A stretch of DNA of 64,000 nucleotides, taken from the NCBI RefSeq assembly GCF_037949285.1, contig NZ_CP149926.1, positions 1,343,501-1,407,500 of the forward strand, given 5' to 3'. Shown here piece after piece: positions 26,871-35,257 of the stretch. How positions within the stretch are numbered: position 1 is the stretch's first letter; each line of letters starts with the position of its first letter. The position numbers and the translations under genes are program-made. The notes beneath the pieces are model-generated. The model made no database searches, was not told where the DNA came from, and saw only the letters and a list, made by a program, of their open reading frames with translations. This DNA comes from Thioclava sp. GXIMD4216. Its GTDB lineage: Bacteria > Pseudomonadota > Alphaproteobacteria > Rhodobacterales > Rhodobacteraceae.

Positions 26871-28118
26871 ATGCGGAAATATTCCATCTTTGCCGTTGCG
26901 CGCGAGGCGATGCGTTATCACGCCGGATGGGAAAAAGCCTGGCGCAGCCCAGAGCCCAAGCGCAAATACAAGGTCATCGTGATCGGCGCGGGCGGGCATG
27001 GTCTGGCGACCGCCTATTACTTGGGCAAGGTTCATGGCATCAAGGATGTCGCGATCATCGAGAAAGGCTGGCTCGGCGGCGGCAATACGGGCCGGAACAC
27101 CACGATCATCCGTTCGAACTACCTGCAGGACCCTTCGGCAGGGATTTTCGATAAGGCGCTGCAGCTTTACGAAGGCCTGAGCCAGGACCTGAACTATAAC
27201 ATCATGTTTTCCCCCCGCGGCCTTCTGATGCTGGCGCAATCCGAGCATGAGATGCGCGGCTACAAGCGCACCGTCTATGCCAACCAGCTGCAGGGCATCG
27301 AGACCAAATGGATCGGCCGCGAAGAGGTCAAGAGCCTCGTGCCGATTCTCAATATCGACGGGCCGCGCTATCCGGTTCTGGGCGCGCTGTACCAGGAACG
27401 CGGCGGCACCGCGCGTCACGATGCAGTCGCATGGGGTCTGGCCCGCGCATGTTCCAATATGGGCATGGACATCATCCAGAAATGCGAAGTCACCGGCATC
27501 CGCACCGAAAACGGCGAGGTGCGTGGCATCGACACCACCAAGGGCGCGATTGATTGCGAGAAGCTGTCCATCGTCACCGCAGGGCATGCGGGCACCGTCG
27601 CCAATATGGCGGGCTTCCGTCTGCCGCTGGAATCGGTGGCGCTGCAGGCTTGGGTGTCGGAACCCGTCAAGCCCTGTATCGATGTTGTCGTGATGGCGAA
27701 CCTCGTGCACTGCTATATCAGCCAGTCCGATAAGGGCGAACTGGTGCTGGGCGGCGGTATCGACCACCCCAACAACTATTCCCAGCGCGGGTCGTGGTAC
27801 ACGATCGAGGAAACTGTGCGTTCGCTCGTCGAGACCTATCCGATCATCTCGCGCCTGAAGATGCTGCGCCAGTGGGGCGGGATCGTGGATATCACGGGCG
27901 ACCACTCGCCGATCCTGTCGAAAACGCCGGTCAAGAACATCTTCGTCAACTGCGGCTGGGGCACCGGTGGCTTCAAGGCCATTCCGGGGTCGGGCTGGGC
28001 GATGGCCGAGCTGATCGCCAAGGGCGAGCCGGGGCCGCTGGCCAAGGGCTTCGGCCTTGACCGTTTCACCGAAGGCCGCTTCGTCGATGAATCCGTGGCC
28101 GCAGGGGTGGCACACTGA
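26871..28118 (+). CDS. soxB: Sarcosine oxidase beta subunit (heterotetrameric)
   Basis: This 415-residue flavoprotein subunit of the alpha-beta-gamma-delta enzyme converts sarcosine to glycine, with formation of 5,10-methylene-THF and peroxide. The dinucleotide-binding motif is VIVIGAGGHGLATAYYL (35-51). H183 in GGTARHDAVAWG is the position that carries covalent FMN in characterised enzymes. GWGTGGFKAIPGSG near residues 360-375 is typical of the DAO-family substrate site. It is the first gene of soxB-(small gene)-soxD-soxA-soxG. The length is near the usual 405-415. Confidence 0.94.
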   Translation: MRKYSIFAVAREAMRYHAGWEKAWRSPEPKRKYKVIVIGAGGHGLATAYYLGKVHGIKDVAIIEKGWLGGGNTGRNTTIIRSNYLQDPSAGIFDKALQLYEGLSQDLNYNIMFSPRGLLMLAQSEHEMRGYKRTVYANQLQGIETKWIGREEVKSLVPILNIDGPRYPVLGALYQERGGTARHDAVAWGLARACSNMGMDIIQKCEVTGIRTENGEVRGIDTTKGAIDCEKLSIVTAGHAGTVANMAGFRLPLESVALQAWVSEPVKPCIDVVVMANLVHCYISQSDKGELVLGGGIDHPNNYSQRGSWYTIEETVRSLVETYPIISRLKMLRQWGGIVDITGDHSPILSKTPVKNIFVNCGWGTGGFKAIPGSGWAMAELIAKGEPGPLAKGFGLDRFTEGRFVDESVAAGVAH

Positions 28119-28137
28119 TGGGCGCGGTTTCGGTCAG

Positions 28138-28222
28138 GGCGGGGCATCTGCCCGCCACGGCAGAAAAACACATATTCGGGCGGAACCTTTCCGCTCACGG
28201 CTCTGTTACGCCTCTGAATATG
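28138..28222 (+). repeat. Structured spacer between soxB and the small membrane gene
   Basis: Three inverted repeats lie in the 124-base gap: GGCGGG/CCCGCC (28138-28156), GCGGAA/TTCCGC with a 3-base loop (28180-28194), and an enclosing CATATTC/GAATATG pair (28171-28177, 28216-28222). They could protect or terminate the soxB end of the mRNA and so set subunit ratios; that is inference. Confidence 0.5.
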
Positions 28223-28242
28223 CTTCAGAAGGAATACGACAC

Positions 28243-28404
28243 ATGTCCGAAGGTAACGGTAGCGGCAACACCAAGAGCTTCCTCATCGGGGCGCTCATCG
28301 TCATCGTCGCGGGTCTTGGCTGGTATATCTGGTCGGGCGGCGATGTCCCGCAAAAGGATGAGCCCGAGATCCAGATCGATCTGCCGGGTGACAATAACAA
28401 CTAA
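28243..28404 (+). CDS. 53-residue single-pass membrane protein in the sox operon
   Basis: This small protein has a polar Gly/Ser/Asn N terminus (1-11), one membrane helix (about 13-31, SFLIGALIVIVAGLGWYIW) and an acidic C-terminal tail rich in D, E and N. The ATG has AGAAGGA at 9 bases, which supports translation. It is placed between soxB and soxD in the same direction. It is unlike any sarcosine oxidase subunit, and I know no function for it. It may be a membrane anchor or an unrelated passenger. Confidence 0.68.
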   Translation: MSEGNGSGNTKSFLIGALIVIVAGLGWYIWSGGDVPQKDEPEIQIDLPGDNNN

Positions 28405-28449
28405 CGGGCGCAGCCCCCAAGCGCGCCCCCGTCTTCAGGGAGCGCGCCT

Positions 28450-28776
28450 ATGCTGATCCTTCAATGCCCCTGCTGTGGCATCAAAGCCGAAGAAACCGAA
28501 CTGCATTATGGCGGCGAGGCGCATCTGACCCGCTTCGGGCCGGGCTCTAGCGATGCCGAGTTCGAGACTTACCTCTTCACGCGTAAAAACCCCAAGGGCG
28601 TGCATTTCGAGCGCTGGCGCCATTCCGCAGGCTGCGGCAAGTGGTTTCTGGCCGCGCGCTGCACCGTGACTTTGGAAGTCTTCGCCACCTATTCGGCCCA
28701 GACCAAAGAGCCGCCGCAAGATGTGATCGACGCCATCCGCGCCAAACGCCCCGACTTCGAAGGTTACAGCAAATGA
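28450..28776 (+). CDS. soxD: Sarcosine oxidase delta subunit
   Basis: This 108-residue zinc-binding subunit of heterotetrameric sarcosine oxidase has ligands expected at C6 and C9 (LQCPCCG) and at H58 and C62 (RHSAGCGKWF). TRKNPKGVHFERW is a family signature. Its stop overlaps the soxA start by 4 bases (ATGA). Confidence 0.94.
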   Translation: MLILQCPCCGIKAEETELHYGGEAHLTRFGPGSSDAEFETYLFTRKNPKGVHFERWRHSAGCGKWFLAARCTVTLEVFATYSAQTKEPPQDVIDAIRAKRPDFEGYSK

Positions 28777-31724
28777 GCACCCGTCTGTCCAAAGGCGGTC
28801 GCCTGATCGACCGCGCGAAATCCCTGACCTTCACCTTCAACGGCCGTCCCATGCGCGGCTTTGCGGGCGATACGCTGGCTTCGGCAATCCTTGGCAATGG
28901 CCAGACGCTGCTGGGGCGTTCGTTCAAATATCACCGTCCTCGCGGCCTTGTTGGCTCTGGCGCGGAAGAGCCCAACGCGCTTGTGGGCCTTGGCCGCAAT
29001 GCGCGGTTCGAACCCGACCAGCGCACCACCACGACCCTGCTGTTCGATCAGGCCGAGGTGAAGACCCAGAACCACTGGCCGAGCCTTGAGAACGACGTCG
29101 GGATCATCAACGACAAGCTCTATAAGTTCTTCCCCGCAGGTTTCTACTATAAGACCTTCATGGGGCCGAAAGCCGCATGGAAGCATCTTTACGAACCCAT
29201 CATCCGCCGAGCCGCGGGTCTGGGCGATGCGCCGAAAGAGGCCGATGTCGACCGCTATGAACAGATCTACGCCTATTGCGACGTGCTGGTTGCAGGTGGT
29301 GGCGTGGCGGGTATCGCAGCCGCGCTGAAAGCGGCGGGCGAGGGCAAGCGCGTCTGGCTGGTCGAGCAGACCGCCGCTTGGGGTGGTCGTGCGCCTGTGG
29401 ATGGCGGCTTGATCGAGGGCATGGAGCCGCAGGCTTGGGTCGATGCCTCGATCGCCAAGCTGGAGGCGATGGAAAACGTCACTCTGCGCACCCGCTTCAT
29501 GATCTCGGGTCTCTATAACCACGGCTATGTGCTGGGCTATGATACCGCAGGTGACAGCGAACCCGGTTCGGGCAAGCCGCGCCACCGTCTGTGGCGCATG
29601 CGTGTGGGGACCGTGGTCACCGCGACCGGCGCGATTGAACGTCCGCTGTCTTTCGCCTGCAATGATGTGCCGGGCGTGATGCTGGCCTCGGCTGTGCGCG
29701 ATTATGTGGTGAATTGGGCCGTCAGCCCCGGCGACCGCACGGTGATCGTTACCAATAACGACGATGCCTATCGCACCGCCAAAGTGCTGCTGGATGCGGG
29801 CCTCACCGTGCCTGCGATCATCGACGCCCGCCCCGCCGCCACTGGTGCGCTGGCCGCCGAGATGAAGGCGCGTGGTGTGCGCGTGCTGGAAGGCCGTGGC
29901 ATCACCAAGGTGCTGGGGTCGAAATCCGTGACGGGCGTCGAGATCTGTGCCCAGAACGGCGAGGGCGGGGTGATCGAGACCATCGCCTGTGACTGTGTCG
30001 CCATGTCGGGCGGCTGGTCTCCGGTCGTGCACCTGTGGTCGCATGTCGGCGGCAAGCTGAACTGGGACGAGGCGAATGCGATGTTCGTGCCGAACCTTGA
30101 GGCGCCGCCGCTGTCGCATGATGGTGCAGCACTCTGTGTTCCGGTGGGGGCGGCCAATGGCAAGCTGTCGCTGGCCGATATCGGCACCGAGGCGGGCGTC
30201 GATATGCAATGCGAACCCGAAGACCCGATGATGGCCGTCTGGCAGATGCCCGCAGGGGCGCCGGATGCGCTGCGCTTCAAATCCTTCCTCGATTTCCAGA
30301 ACGATGTGAAGGTGTCGGACGTGCAGCTGGCCGCGCGCGAGGGTTACGAGTCGGTCGAGCATACCAAGCGCTATACCACGCTCGGCATGGCCACCGATCA
30401 GGGGAAACTCTCCAATATCAACGGCCTCGCCGTTCTGTCGGATGCGCTGGGTCAGGCGATCCCCGCCACTGGCACCACAACCTTCCGCCCGCCCTATACG
30501 CCGATCTCTTTCGGTGTTGTCACGGCTGAGGCGCGTGGTGAGCTGTTCCAGCCCCTGCGTCGCACGCCCATTCAGGACTGGCACGAGAAGATGGGCGCCC
30601 ATTGGGAACCCGTCGGCCAGTGGCGCCGCCCCTATACCTATGCCAAAGCGGGCGAAACGCATCGCCAGTCGGTCAATCGTGAAATCCTGAACACCCGCGA
30701 GAATGTGGGGATGCTGGATGCCTCGACGCTGGGCAAGATCTTGGTCAAAGGGCCGGATGCGGGGAAATTCCTCGACATGCTCTATACCAATATGATGTCC
30801 ACGCTGAAGGTCGGCAAATGCCGCTATGGCCTGATGTGTAATGAAAACGGCTTCCTGATGGATGACGGTGTGGTCGCGCGTCTGAGCGAGGACACCTTCC
30901 TTGTGCATACCACCTCGGGCGGTGTCGCGCATATCCACGACTGGATGGAAGACTGGCTGCAATGCGAGTGGTGGGACTGGAAGGTCTATACCGCCAATGT
31001 CACCGAGAATTACGCCCAGATCGCAGTCGTCGGCCCCAAAGCCCGCAAGCTTCTGGAGAAACTCGGCGGCATGGATGTGTCCAAGGAAACTCTGCCCTTC
31101 ATGGAATGGAAAGAGGGCGATCTGGGCGGTATTCCGGTGCGCATCTTCCGGATCTCCTTCTCGGGCGAGCTGTCCTACGAGATCGCGGCCCCGGCCAATA
31201 TGGGGCTGGCGCTTTGGGAGAAGCTCTATGAAGCCGGTCAGGAATTCGGCGTGATGCCCTATGGCACCGAGGCGCTGCATGTGATGCGGGCCGAAAAGGG
31301 CTTTATCATGATCGGCGACGAGACCGATGGCACCGTCATCCCGCAGGACCTGGGTCTGCATTGGGCGATCTCCAAGAAGAAGGAAGACTTCCTTGGCAAG
31401 CGTGCCCATGCCCGTAAGGCCATGGCCAGCCCCGACCGCTGGCGTCTGGTCGGTCTGGAAACGCTGGATGGCTCGGTTCTACCCGATGGCGTCTATGCGC
31501 CCGCGCCCGGCAATAACGATATGGGCCAGCGCAATACCCAAGGCCGCGTGACCTCGACCTATTACTCGCCAACCCTCAAGAAGGGCATCGCCATGGCACT
31601 TGTCCATCGCGGGCCGGAACGGATGGGCGAAGAGATCGAGTTCCAGAATGAAACCGGTTTCGTGAAATGCCGGATCGTCGATCCGGTCTTCTACGACAAA
31701 GAAGGAGCAAAACAGGATGTCTGA
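28773..31724 (+). CDS. soxA: Sarcosine oxidase alpha subunit
   Basis: This 983-residue subunit binds NAD+ and tetrahydrofolate. The N-terminal domain (about 1-165) has the FNGRPMRGFAGDTLASAIL segment, seen also in ferredoxin-like cyanide or opine oxidases. A pyridine-nucleotide fold begins at VLVAGGGVAGIAAAL (171-185). The C-terminal half (about 590-980) is a GcvT-like folate-binding domain with GMLDASTLGKILVKGPDA and GFIMIGDETDGTVIPQDLGL. The ATG lies in ATGA with the soxD stop. The stop overlaps soxG by 8 bases. The length is usual. Confidence 0.95.
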   Translation: MSTRLSKGGRLIDRAKSLTFTFNGRPMRGFAGDTLASAILGNGQTLLGRSFKYHRPRGLVGSGAEEPNALVGLGRNARFEPDQRTTTTLLFDQAEVKTQNHWPSLENDVGIINDKLYKFFPAGFYYKTFMGPKAAWKHLYEPIIRRAAGLGDAPKEADVDRYEQIYAYCDVLVAGGGVAGIAAALKAAGEGKRVWLVEQTAAWGGRAPVDGGLIEGMEPQAWVDASIAKLEAMENVTLRTRFMISGLYNHGYVLGYDTAGDSEPGSGKPRHRLWRMRVGTVVTATGAIERPLSFACNDVPGVMLASAVRDYVVNWAVSPGDRTVIVTNNDDAYRTAKVLLDAGLTVPAIIDARPAATGALAAEMKARGVRVLEGRGITKVLGSKSVTGVEICAQNGEGGVIETIACDCVAMSGGWSPVVHLWSHVGGKLNWDEANAMFVPNLEAPPLSHDGAALCVPVGAANGKLSLADIGTEAGVDMQCEPEDPMMAVWQMPAGAPDALRFKSFLDFQNDVKVSDVQLAAREGYESVEHTKRYTTLGMATDQGKLSNINGLAVLSDALGQAIPATGTTTFRPPYTPISFGVVTAEARGELFQPLRRTPIQDWHEKMGAHWEPVGQWRRPYTYAKAGETHRQSVNREILNTRENVGMLDASTLGKILVKGPDAGKFLDMLYTNMMSTLKVGKCRYGLMCNENGFLMDDGVVARLSEDTFLVHTTSGGVAHIHDWMEDWLQCEWWDWKVYTANVTENYAQIAVVGPKARKLLEKLGGMDVSKETLPFMEWKEGDLGGIPVRIFRISFSGELSYEIAAPANMGLALWEKLYEAGQEFGVMPYGTEALHVMRAEKGFIMIGDETDGTVIPQDLGLHWAISKKKEDFLGKRAHARKAMASPDRWRLVGLETLDGSVLPDGVYAPAPGNNDMGQRNTQGRVTSTYYSPTLKKGIAMALVHRGPERMGEEIEFQNETGFVKCRIVDPVFYDKEGAKQDV

Positions 31725-32277
31725 GGCAATGACCGCTGTAAGTGCGCTGAATGGCAAGACGGTGTCCGGTTTCTGCACCGTGGCGGAAGGCGGCCTGCAG
31801 GGGATGATCACCCTGCGCGCCGATTTCGGGTCCAAAGCTTTGGCCGATGCGTTGGAATGGCTGGGGCTGTCGCTGCCCGAGCCGCGTAAGGTGGTGACCA
31901 AGGGCGCGAAATCGGTGCTATGGATGAGCCCCGACGAGCTGTTGATCCTTGTGCCCTATGCGGATGCTGTCTCGGTGGCCCATGCGATGGAGACTTCGCT
32001 GAAGGGCGAGCATTTCCTCGTGGCCAATGTCTCCGAGGCGCGGGCGATGTTCACCGTGACGGGGGCGCGTGCCGCCGAGGTGGTGATGAAGATCTCGCCC
32101 ATCGATTTCGGCACGATGGCCCGTGACGAGGTGCGCCGCACCCGCACCGCGCAGACCGCCGCTGCCGTCTGGTGGTCGGGCGAGGAGCAGCTCTCGCTGA
32201 TCTGCTTCCGCTCTTATGCGACCTATGTGATGGGCTTGCTGGAGGTCAGCGCCCGGCCGGGGGGCGAGCTGTTCTAA
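31717..32277 (+). CDS. soxG: Sarcosine oxidase gamma subunit
   Basis: This 186-residue subunit completes the tetramer. Conserved features are GMITLRADFGSKALADAL, LWMSPDELLILV and the C-terminal VWWSGEEQLSLICFRSYA. It begins 8 bases before the soxA stop, with GGAG just upstream, and is the last gene of the operon, followed by a long terminator. Folate genes such as purU or glyA, often next to sox operons elsewhere, are absent here. Confidence 0.92.
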   Translation: MSEAMTAVSALNGKTVSGFCTVAEGGLQGMITLRADFGSKALADALEWLGLSLPEPRKVVTKGAKSVLWMSPDELLILVPYADAVSVAHAMETSLKGEHFLVANVSEARAMFTVTGARAAEVVMKISPIDFGTMARDEVRRTRTAQTAAAVWWSGEEQLSLICFRSYATYVMGLLEVSARPGGELF

Positions 32278-32293
32278 TCTGCCCCGCCTGTAA

Positions 32294-32340
32294 GACACGA
32301 AAACGCGTCGGAAAATTTTCGGCGCGTTTTTGTGTCTTTG
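32294..32340 (+). terminator. Terminator of the sox operon
   Basis: A long stem is formed by GACAC/GTGTC enclosing AAACGCG/CGCGTTT and an inner AAAATTTT, with T-rich sequence on the 3' side. It begins 17 bases after soxG. Confidence 0.78.
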
Positions 32341-32432
32341 GGCTATCATGTTGTCAGGTAGGTGTAAGCGAACGGGAATAGAGCATTTTCAATCGGGTTT
32401 TACCCGCACTTCAACCTAAGGATAGAACGTCT

Positions 32433-32918
32433 ATGTCAGAGAAATCGGGATATTCGTCATTACAGATTTTATTGCACTGGTCTGTCGCCATTCTGGTCGT
32501 GTTCAACTATTTCTATAGCGAAGGCATGGGGAAGGCGGCCCATCAGCATCTTGAGGGCACAACCGGCCCGCTGCCGCTGAACCCGCAGATCCATGTCTGG
32601 GTCGGGGTGGCGGTGCTGGTGCTGACCCTGCTGCGCGCTGTTTTGCGCAAGACCCGCGGGGCACCCGATGTGCCGGGCGAGGGGCTTTTCAAGATGGCGG
32701 GGCTTTGGGGACATCGCTTGCTCTATCTTCTGTTGTTTGTCGTGCCCTTGCTGGGAATGGCTGTGTGGTTTTTGGGCCTTGATGCGGCGGGGGATATCCA
32801 TGCGCTGCTGGCCAATGCCTTGCTGATCCTTGCGGGAATTCATGCTGCAATGGGCATTTTCCACCAATATGTGCTGAAAGACGGCCTGCTTGTGCGGATG
32901 ATGAAACCGGAGCGTTAG
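32433..32918 (+). CDS. Cytochrome b561-family membrane protein
   Basis: This 161-residue four-helix membrane cytochrome of the CybB type transfers electrons between quinol and an acceptor such as superoxide. Helices lie at about 10-27, 52-71, 92-116 and 123-146. Candidate haem ligands are H15, H54, H137 and H144. Its promoter must lie in the 90 bases after the sox terminator. It is convergent with the second flavin reductase gene; a bidirectional terminator lies between. Confidence 0.88.
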   Translation: MSEKSGYSSLQILLHWSVAILVVFNYFYSEGMGKAAHQHLEGTTGPLPLNPQIHVWVGVAVLVLTLLRAVLRKTRGAPDVPGEGLFKMAGLWGHRLLYLLLFVVPLLGMAVWFLGLDAAGDIHALLANALLILAGIHAAMGIFHQYVLKDGLLVRMMKPER

Positions 32919-32932
32919 ATCGCCCGATAGCC

Positions 32933-32959
32933 AAAGGGCACCCGAACGGGTGCCCTTTT
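32933..32959. terminator. Bidirectional terminator between cytochrome b561 and FMN reductase genes
   Basis: A 12-bp perfect stem AAAGGGCACCCG/CGGGTGCCCTTT with a T-run on each strand is placed between convergent genes. Confidence 0.88.
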
Positions 32960-32987
32960 CCTGTCTGCTATGATCTCGAACCGGCGC

Positions 32988-33539
32988 TTAGGCCAGCTTT
33001 TTGATCCATGCGTCGAAGGCTGCCATGATCTTGCCCATGAATTCGCGGGTGCCCTCATTGGACATCTTGCCGTTTTCGTCGAACAGGGTGTGGATGGCCC
33101 CGATATAGGCCTCGGGTTGCTGCACCACCGGCATATCAAGGAAGACAAGCGACTGGCGCAGATGGTGGTTGGCCCCAAAGCCCGCAATGCCGCCCATCGA
33201 GCCCGAAACGACAAGCGCCGGTTTGCCGGCCCAGACACTCTGGCCATAGGGGCGCGACCCGATATCGAGCGCGTTCTTGATCGAGGCGGGCACCGAGCGG
33301 TTATATTCGGGGGTGACAAACATCACGGCATCGGCGGATTTGATATCGGCGCGCAGGCGAGTCCACTGGCTGGGAACGTCGCCCTCGTCGAGATCGGGGT
33401 TGTAAAGCGGCAGATCGCCCAGTTCGACAAAGGCGAATTCGTAGCCCTCGGGGGCTTCGTCTACAAGCGTCTGTGCGATCATACGGTTGAAGGACCCTTT
33501 GCGCAGCGATCCCACAAGAATGGCAATTTTCTTAGACAT
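32988..33539 (-). CDS. NADPH-dependent FMN reductase (quinone/chromate reductase type)
   Basis: This 183-residue flavodoxin-fold protein has the FMN phosphate loop GSLRKGSFNRM (about 10-20) and TPEYNRSVPASIKNALD (about 78-94), as in ChrR/YieF-type NADPH:quinone reductases. The start is the ATG with GGAG at 6 bases (MSKKIAIL); an in-frame ATG two codons earlier abuts the GGAG and is less likely. It is divergent from sodB, 268 bases away, which suggests a common oxidative-stress role, though no shared operator is evident. Confidence 0.88.
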   Translation of the reverse strand: MSKKIAILVGSLRKGSFNRMIAQTLVDEAPEGYEFAFVELGDLPLYNPDLDEGDVPSQWTRLRADIKSADAVMFVTPEYNRSVPASIKNALDIGSRPYGQSVWAGKPALVVSGSMGGIAGFGANHHLRQSLVFLDMPVVQQPEAYIGAIHTLFDENGKMSNEGTREFMGKIMAAFDAWIKKLA

Positions 33540-33736
33540 TTTCATCTCCAATTCACGGGTCAACCACCCGTTTGACGGAAAGGTAGATCCGGCGGGCGGC
33601 TGTCGCAATGCCTCAAATAAGGACAGAACCTGTGCAGCCCTGCACCAGCTTTGTCAGGGGCTGTGGGTCTTGGGGCAAGGTGCTGAAATAGTTGAGGGAA
33701 ATGCCATATTTTCTGTTGCGGGCACAGAACAGCCCC

Positions 33737-33765
33737 TTGACCTCGGCCGTTAGCGGGCTTCTATT
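33737..33765 (+). promoter_or_regulatory. sodB: Promoter of sodB
   Basis: The -35 TTGACC (33737-33742), a 17-base spacer and the -10 TCTATT (33760-33765) give a transcript start near 33772 and a leader of about 36 bases to the sodB ATG. Confidence 0.55.
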
Positions 33766-33807
33766 GAGCGCGAAGACATTCACTATCCGTCAAGAAGGGG
33801 TTTACCC

Positions 33808-34407
33808 ATGGCTTTCGAACTTCCCGATCTTCCTTATGCACATGACGCACTTGCCGATCTGGGCATGTCGAAGGAAACGCTGGAATATCACCACGACCTT
33901 CACCACAACGCCTATGTCACCACCGGCAACAAGCTGATTGCTGGCACCGAATGGGAAGGCAAATCGGTCGAAGAGATCATCAAAGGCACCTATAATGCTT
34001 CGGCAGTGGCGCAAAACGGCATCTTCAACAATGCCTCGCAGCACTGGAACCACACCCAGTTCTGGGAAATGATGGGTCCGGCGGGCAAAACCATGCCGAC
34101 CGAGCTGGAAAAAGCGATCACCGAGTCCTTCGGTTCGGTCGATAAGTTCAAGGAAGATTTCGCCGCCGCAGGCGCGGGCCAGTTCGGTTCGGGCTGGGCG
34201 TGGCTGGTGAAAGACACCGATGGCGCGCTGAAAGTCACCAAAACCGAAAACGGCGTGAACCCGCTGTGCTTTGGTCAGACCGCTCTGCTGGGCTGCGACG
34301 TGTGGGAACACTCCTACTACATCGACTTCCGCAACAAGCGTCCGGCCTACCTGTCGAACTTCCTCGACAAGCTGGTCAACTGGGAAAATGTTGCCTCGCG
34401 TCTGTGA
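33808..34407 (+). CDS. sodB: Superoxide dismutase, iron type
   Basis: This 199-residue enzyme dismutates superoxide to peroxide and oxygen. Metal ligands are H28, H79, D164 and H168, in the contexts LEYHHDLHHNAY, WNHTQFW and GCDVWEHSYYIDF. Q78 in the NNASQ segment is the position of the active-site glutamine in Fe-type enzymes. There is no signal peptide, so it is cytoplasmic. It has a single-gene transcript, with its own promoter and a strong terminator. Confidence 0.95.
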   Translation: MAFELPDLPYAHDALADLGMSKETLEYHHDLHHNAYVTTGNKLIAGTEWEGKSVEEIIKGTYNASAVAQNGIFNNASQHWNHTQFWEMMGPAGKTMPTELEKAITESFGSVDKFKEDFAAAGAGQFGSGWAWLVKDTDGALKVTKTENGVNPLCFGQTALLGCDVWEHSYYIDFRNKRPAYLSNFLDKLVNWENVASRL

Positions 34408-34426
34408 TCCGAGCGACATACCTACG

Positions 34427-34453
34427 AAAGGCGCCCCGAGGGGCGCCTTTTTT
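34427..34453 (+). terminator. Terminator of sodB
   Basis: An 11-bp stem AAAGGCGCCCC/GGGGCGCCTTT is followed by TTTG, 20 bases after the sodB stop. Confidence 0.88.
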
Positions 34454-34545
34454 GTTTACCCCACTGGGCTGTGAACGCGCGTGTCGGAACGGGCCTGCGG
34501 GGCGGGCGTTTTCTTTCCACTGTTCACGGAAAGAAGGAGGCAGCT

Positions 34546-35013
34546 ATGGCCAAGCTCGATACCAAGAAACTGGATACCGGCACATGGGTGGTGATCGCGG
34601 ATGGCGAGAAGGCGCTATTTCTGGAAAATATCACCGATGCGAAAGACCCCAATCTGACAGTGCGCCATGTCGCCATGCAGGAGAACCCGCCCGACCGCGC
34701 GCAGGGCACCGACCGTCCGGGCCGAATGGCCGATAACGGGCCGGGGCAGAAATCGGCCTTTGACGAGACCGACTGGCACCAGCTGGCCAAGGACCGTTTC
34801 GCCGAGGATCTGGCCGAACAGCTTTATAAGTTGGCCCATAGGGGCGCCTATAAGCGTCTCGTGATCGCGGCCAGCCCGAAGGTGCTGGGGGTGCTTCGGC
34901 CTGCGCTGCATAAGGAGGTCACCGATAAGCTGGTGGCGGAAATTCCGAAAACCTATACCAATGCGCCGCGCGACCAGATCGAACGCTGGCTCTGCGCCGA
35001 TCTGGCCGCCTAG
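34546..35013 (+). CDS. Host attachment family protein (eRF1-like fold)
   Basis: This 155-residue protein of the Host_attach (baeRF-type) family resembles domain 2 of archaeal/eukaryotic release factor 1. Family features are WVVIADGEKALFLEN near the N terminus, a polar central stretch (DRPGRMADNGPGQKSAFDETDWHQ region) and the C-terminal YKRLVIAASPKVLGVLRPALHKEV. The name comes from an Agrobacterium gene; a molecular role in attachment is unproven, and a ribosome-rescue role has been proposed for related folds. The ATG follows AAGGAGG. Confidence 0.85.
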   Translation: MAKLDTKKLDTGTWVVIADGEKALFLENITDAKDPNLTVRHVAMQENPPDRAQGTDRPGRMADNGPGQKSAFDETDWHQLAKDRFAEDLAEQLYKLAHRGAYKRLVIAASPKVLGVLRPALHKEVTDKLVAEIPKTYTNAPRDQIERWLCADLAA

Positions 35014-35050
35014 GCTTTGCGTTTGGTGCCAAGGCGCGGTGGCGGATAAG

Positions 35051-35175
35051 GCCCGTGCCTCGGCACCTCGGGCCGCTATCTCCGACGTTTTGTCGCTTTG
35101 CGGGGACGTCTCTGCCGATGCCGCACCTTCGGGGGCGGCATTGTGCATTGGGGCAGGGGGCACTGGCATCGGCAG
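35051..35175. repeat. Cluster of inverted repeats before rarD
   Basis: In the 244-base gap are GTGCC/GGCAC nested in GCCC/GGGC (35051-35073) and an 11-bp pair CTGCCGATGCC (35112-35122) with GGCATCGGCAG (35165-35175). A smaller GTGC/GCAC pair lies inside the latter. No T-run follows. This could be a structured leader or small RNA. Confidence 0.4.
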
Positions 35176-35257
35176 AGGCTTGCTTTTCTGCCGGTCGAGG
35201 CGCACACCGCCTGTCTGGCCGCTTTCGGGTCAGGTGATCTGACAGGGCGGGAATGAT

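Noticed and set aside
28764..31409. 881-codon minus-strand open frame opposite soxA
   Set aside because: Composition (His/Arg/Gln-rich) is typical of antisense frames, and the plus strand is a complete soxA with subunit-specific motifs.
35055..35237. Short plus-strand frames in the gap before rarD
   Set aside because: They have no ribosome-binding site and low-complexity Arg/Ala/Gly composition. The inverted repeats there are a better description.
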